Virus record (IMG/VR): IMGVR_UViG_3300022227_000028
Coordinates: 1-24,584 of that record
From: a virus
Strand: one strand, 5' to 3'
Length of the DNA stretch: 24,584 bases
Shown here: piece by piece, positions 22,196 through 24,584 of the stretch
Position numbering within the stretch: the stretch's first letter is position 1
How the letters are laid out: every line of letters starts with the position of its first letter
The notes under the pieces: model-generated
Seen by the model: the letters and a program-made list of their open reading frames with translations, nothing else
What the model was told of the DNA's origin: nothing
Database searches by the model: none
Program-made: the position numbers and the translations under genes

Positions 22196-22273
22196 AGATG
22201 ACGCTGGAGACACTTTTTTAATGATGTTCATAGGTAACCATGGTCAGCTTTTATAAGCTAGCCAGCGTCATCT
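22196..22273 (-). repeat. Antisense-oriented repeat element with perfect 12-bp arms, copy C
   Basis: AGATGACGCTGG (22196-22207) and CCAGCGTCATCT (22262-22273) are perfect inverted repeats enclosing the 49-base core shared with copy B. 48 bases (22194-22241) match the start region of the Mre11-like gene with one extra T. On the - strand the hairpin begins at the stop codon of the gene at 22273-22470, so it would be the 3' end structure of that mRNA or a processed RNA. Confidence 0.8.
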
Positions 22274-22470
22274 TATGTAATGAACTTCATCCCTGCATCT
22301 CTTAATTTCTCTATTAAAAGTGTCGGACTTTTGGGTGGATTATATGGGTGGCCTTGATAGCCGTCAATATATCCGTTGAATGCATTGATATCGGGTATAG
22401 TATTAGGTAAGTCACAATTTTTGTTTTGTGCTCTATCAAGAGCTCCTGCTAAATAATGTGTCTCATACAT
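22273..22470 (-). CDS. Unknown small protein
   Basis: 65 residues with many Asn and Pro. The centre (INAFNGYIDGYQGHPYNPPKSP) is likely loop or beta. The end (LIEKLRDAGMKFIT) is a helix. CAGGAGATAAGTT precedes the ATG. Its stop codon touches repeat element C. No function is recognised. Confidence 0.5.
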   Translation of the reverse strand: MYETHYLAGALDRAQNKNCDLPNTIPDINAFNGYIDGYQGHPYNPPKSPTLLIEKLRDAGMKFIT

Positions 22471-22524
22471 AACTTATCTCCTGTGTTAAAAGTTAGCATA
22501 AAGTAAACTAATAAAAGCAAATTC

Positions 22525-22866
22525 TTATAGTCCGTAAGTTACCCAAAAACCATTGTTGAAGAAATGTTCTAGTCTGTAGCCGTTCCTGCCAGAAGGATGT
22601 TCCCAACGATAGTGAAAAAGTATTCTTGCATATTGTTGTTTAACATTTACTTTAGCATCAATTTCTATTACAGCATCAATAAATAGGGGACTCATTAGTC
22701 CCAGAGTACTGGTGTTTATTTCTATTGTGCCTAAAGTTTGAAATACATCAATTGCTTCTCTCTTATGGTTAAAAGGTTCTATTGCAGTTTCTATCTTAAC
22801 ATCTACCCCAAGTTCTTTAAGCTTATGATTTACTTTTGCTTCTAATTCTTCTATACGATACCCCAT
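22525..22866 (-). CDS. Unknown early protein
   Basis: 113 residues. An N-terminal helix (IEELEAKVNHKLKELGVDVKIE) precedes beta-like stretches (ILFHYRWEHPSGRNGYRLEHFF, 83-104). It starts with GGAGAATCAAATGG, the common ribosome-site cassette of this block. No family is recognised. Confidence 0.5.
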   Translation of the reverse strand: MGYRIEELEAKVNHKLKELGVDVKIETAIEPFNHKREAIDVFQTLGTIEINTSTLGLMSPLFIDAVIEIDAKVNVKQQYARILFHYRWEHPSGRNGYRLEHFFNNGFWVTYGL

Positions 22867-22896
22867 TTGATTCTCCTTTTTCTGTGTTTAAAAAAT

Positions 22897-23070
22897 TTAA
22901 TAACAAGGACACGGTGGAGCAGCCTCTCTGGTATCCCCTTGTCTCTCCCATGCCCTGATACAACATTCTCTGGAGCAATAAAAACTACAACCATGCCCAG
23001 CACACCATTTATGGTTCTCCTCGTTATAAGTCTTATTACAGTAACCACACTTACATTTGGTCATTGTCAT
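22897..23070 (-). CDS. Cys-rich zinc-finger-like small protein
   Basis: 57 residues from the ATG at 23070, chosen because GGAGATGAGAAG is just upstream; a longer frame to 23127 has no such site. Nine cysteines lie in CKCGYC (6-11), WCAGHGCSFYCSRECC (about 22-37) and near the end (PCPC), plus two His. Spacing such as CxxC and CSFYCSRECC suggests one or two zinc-binding treble-clef or MYND-like units. It may bind nucleic acid or protein. Family not identified. Confidence 0.55.
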   Translation of the reverse strand: MTMTKCKCGYCNKTYNEENHKWCAGHGCSFYCSRECCIRAWERQGDTREAAPPCPCY

Positions 23071-23116
23071 CTTCTCATCTCCTTTTTTAAAATAGTTGAA
23101 CATTAATAGAATAAAA

Positions 23117-23404
23117 TTATTCATCATGTGTTAATAACCCATCAATCATATTTTCTAGTTCATCGTTTGACATGTTATCAAAATCAACATGTCTGGGTCT
23201 TATTCCGTTAACTTCTTTGAACAAGTCCCAAATGCTCTCAATTAAATTGTGTCTTTTAAACTCTTCAACTGTAGTAACTCCAACTTCTTTCCAATAGCTT
23301 TCATCTTCAGTCCACGTTGATGCGAAGCGTTCTTTTGGGTTTTCTGCTACCCACTTTTCTGTCTTTGCATTTTCTGCTTTAATATACTTAATTAAATCTT
23401 TCAT
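23117..23404 (-). CDS. Unknown conserved-type phage protein
   Basis: 95 residues, acidic, helical at both ends. The segment SIWDLFKEVNGIRPRHVDFDNMSNDEL (57-83) is similar in layout to short proteins seen in many phages, function unknown. It starts at GGAGAATCAAATG. I can only say that it is probably a genuine early gene. Confidence 0.55.
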   Translation of the reverse strand: MKDLIKYIKAENAKTEKWVAENPKERFASTWTEDESYWKEVGVTTVEEFKRHNLIESIWDLFKEVNGIRPRHVDFDNMSNDELENMIDGLLTHDE

Positions 23405-23437
23405 TTGATTCTCCTTTAAGATTAAAAACTATTAAAA

Positions 23438-23917
23438 TTAACAAGGAATTAAGTGAACTACTTCCTCTTTATGTTTGATAGGCTTTCCATTTAATAGCTT
23501 TACTATTACTTTTCTTGCTTCTTCAAACATTTTAAAGCCGATATATATTCTATTTGAATATGCTTCCTCTGGAAAATCATTAATTGTTGGCGGATTTAAG
23601 AATATTTTTTTCGTTTTCCAGTGGTCAATAACTAGGTCTTCTCCAGTTCTGTGTTCAGCAACTGTTATAACTAATGTTTCTCCCTTTTCTAAACTCCTGA
23701 AAAGTATACTAAATCCTCGTTCTCTACCATTATACCATGCTGCTGTTTTCATAGAGCCAAGATGGTGTTCTAAAAATCCTATAGAATTTGTTTTACTTAT
23801 TTCAACCGGATTTTTTCTGAGGAACTTCAGAAAACTTACTGCTTGCTTATTTAAGCCGTCCTCTATTCTGTCCAGCTTTGTTCCTTTACCATTAATATTA
23901 TAAGCTAAATATTCCAT
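23438..23917 (-). CDS. Unknown early protein
   Basis: 159 residues. The N-terminus is MEYLAYNINGKGTKLDRIEDG; the middle (GFSILFRSLEKGETLVITVAEHRTGEDLVIDHW, about 68-100) looks like an antiparallel beta sheet; the end (FKMFEEARKVIVKLLNG) is a helix. No catalytic motif is clear. It begins at GGAAGGAGAATCAAATGG, and its 3' spacer is shared in style with its neighbours. Confidence 0.5.
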   Translation of the reverse strand: MEYLAYNINGKGTKLDRIEDGLNKQAVSFLKFLRKNPVEISKTNSIGFLEHHLGSMKTAAWYNGRERGFSILFRSLEKGETLVITVAEHRTGEDLVIDHWKTKKIFLNPPTINDFPEEAYSNRIYIGFKMFEEARKVIVKLLNGKPIKHKEEVVHLIPC

Positions 23918-23945
23918 TTGATTCTCCTTCCTAAAAGTTAAAAAA

Positions 23946-24179
23946 TTAGCTAAATAAAAGAGACTTAATACTAACGTCTCCGTGAAGTGTTTCTTTAAGA
24001 GAGTCTGCTAACTCATCTTTACTCTCTTTATGAATTTCAAGAACTCTAAGTGCATTTTTCAGAGAAGGCTGATTCTGAAGATGTTCAGTAGTGTGATTGT
24101 CTTTAAGAATATTAATAACTTCTCCAATATTCTTACTTGCTTCCTTACTTTCTTGATATCTTTGAAATAGGCTTTCCAT
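23946..24179 (-). CDS. Unknown small helical protein, first gene behind cassette R3
   Basis: 77 residues, mostly helix (MESLFQRYQESKEASKNIGE..., RVLEIHKESKDELADSLKETL). AAGGAGAAGAAAG precedes the ATG. It is the first gene after promoter 24221-24249, so it is probably expressed very early. No family is recognised. Confidence 0.5.
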   Translation of the reverse strand: MESLFQRYQESKEASKNIGEVINILKDNHTTEHLQNQPSLKNALRVLEIHKESKDELADSLKETLHGDVSIKSLLFS

Positions 24180-24203
24180 CTTTCTTCTCCTTAGTAAAGG
24201 TGA

Positions 24204-24320
24204 GTATTAATTATGAGTGTATTATATTATAATATATTACCTTCTGGAATAGAAAAATTTCTTTTTTAGAAAATAGTTTATAAAGTGTTACAGTATAACT
24301 ACTTAAAAATGAAAGTTTTT
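24204..24320 (-). repeat. Promoter cassette, copy R3
   Basis: A shorter relative of cassettes R1 and R2. The best kept part is 24269-24320, matching 20927-20977 including the GTTACAGTATAAC dyad. The -35/-10 part has diverged. It is upstream of the gene at 23946. Confidence 0.7.
24221..24249 (-). promoter_or_regulatory. Promoter in cassette R3
   Basis: On the - strand TTCCAG (24244-24249), a 17-base spacer and TATAAT (24221-24226); a second TATAAT overlaps one base later. Start near 24214, reading the gene at 24179. Confidence 0.5.
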
Positions 24321-24371
24321 TTCTAAAGTTTGTTTTTAAATGTATTAAAGACACTCACTATTTTTAAAGAT

Positions 24372-24584
24372 GTTATAAGTTGTTTAGTGTGTTAGCTTTA
24401 AAACATCTTTTTCTAAAGTTTGTTAGTGATAGATTCTCTATTGAAAGTTACGATTTGTTATAAGTTGTTTAGTGTGTTAGCTTTAAAACATCTTTTTCTA
24501 AAGTTTGTTAGTGATAGATTCTCTATTGAAAGTTACGATTTGTTATAAGTTGTTTAGTGTGTTAGCTTTAAAACATCTTTTTCT
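24372..24584. repeat. 85-bp tandem direct repeat, about 2.5 copies, running off the end
   Basis: Identical 85-base units begin at 24372, 24457 and 24542; the last is cut at the window end after 43 bases. Each unit has GTTATAAGTTGTTTAGTGTG near its start and TTTCTAAAGTTTG in the middle; the latter also occurs once at 24321-24334. No open frame. It could be an iteron-like origin region, a promoter array or an assembly-end effect. Confidence 0.8.

Noticed and set aside
22196-22273. Transposon or insertion sequence ends
   Set aside because: The inverted arms enclose only 54 bases with no transposase and no target duplication; two copies match the start region of a gene.
23071-23127. Longer N-terminus for the Cys-rich protein
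   Set aside because: The extension has no ribosome site, while GGAGATGAGAAG precedes the inner ATG at 23070.
24372-24584. CRISPR-like array
   Set aside because: The 85-base units are joined directly with no variable spacers; it is a plain tandem repeat.

Overview
The window looks like part of a tailed-bacteriophage genome. A short block of structural or tail genes lies on the + strand (1-3390). A long, gene-dense early and replication block lies on the - strand (3381-24179). Genes overlap heavily (ATGA and TAATG junctions) and have strong Shine-Dalgarno sites. No ribosomal, tRNA or host metabolic genes were seen. The - strand block is very AT-rich and the + strand block visibly less so. All three stop codons are used. 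The host cannot be named from the sequence; purine-rich GGAGG-type ribosome sites and TATAAT promoters fit a bacterial host with a sigma70-like polymerase.

Layout. The + strand carries the end of one gene, a tail-fibre or baseplate-type protein, a small tail-associated protein, a six-repeat beta-propeller protein and a glycosyltransferase with a long helical N-terminal region. It converges with the - strand block at 3381-3390. Read in the direction of - strand transcription (right to left), there is first a run of small unknown early genes (24179 down to 19693) containing a metzincin-like protein and a Cys-rich protein, served by repeated promoter cassettes. Next come a sigma-like factor and a 1055-residue family C DNA polymerase whose C-terminus is a uracil-DNA-glycosylase-like domain. 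Then follow a radical SAM/SPASM protein, a GT-B glycosyltransferase, a dUTPase/MazG-like pyrophosphatase, a thymidylate kinase-dCMP deaminase fusion and a U32-family Fe-S protein. After these are a small membrane protein, a gp32-like ssDNA-binding protein, a coiled-coil protein, a RecA-like recombinase and a PD-(D/E)XK nuclease. Last is an Mre11/Rad50-type system in which Rad50 is split into an N-half (6999-7922) and a C-half (3381-3986), separated by the Mre11-like nuclease, a coiled-coil protein, a glutaredoxin-like protein and two unknown genes.

How it fits together. The polymerase, ssDNA-binding protein, recombinase, nuclease and Mre11/Rad50 form a replication-recombination set. The pyrimidine nucleotide enzymes, the U32 protein, the radical SAM protein, the glycosyltransferase and the UDG-like domain sit together, which suggests (inference only) a pyrimidine-modification or uracil-handling pathway. 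Regulation appears to use repeated promoter cassettes (5104, 20841, 24204 and a diverged one near 21828). It may also use two antisense-oriented copies of the translation start region of the Mre11-like gene (19000-19078, 22196-22273) and a + strand promoter with a hairpin (19632-19692) opposite the early genes. The window ends inside an 85-bp tandem repeat.
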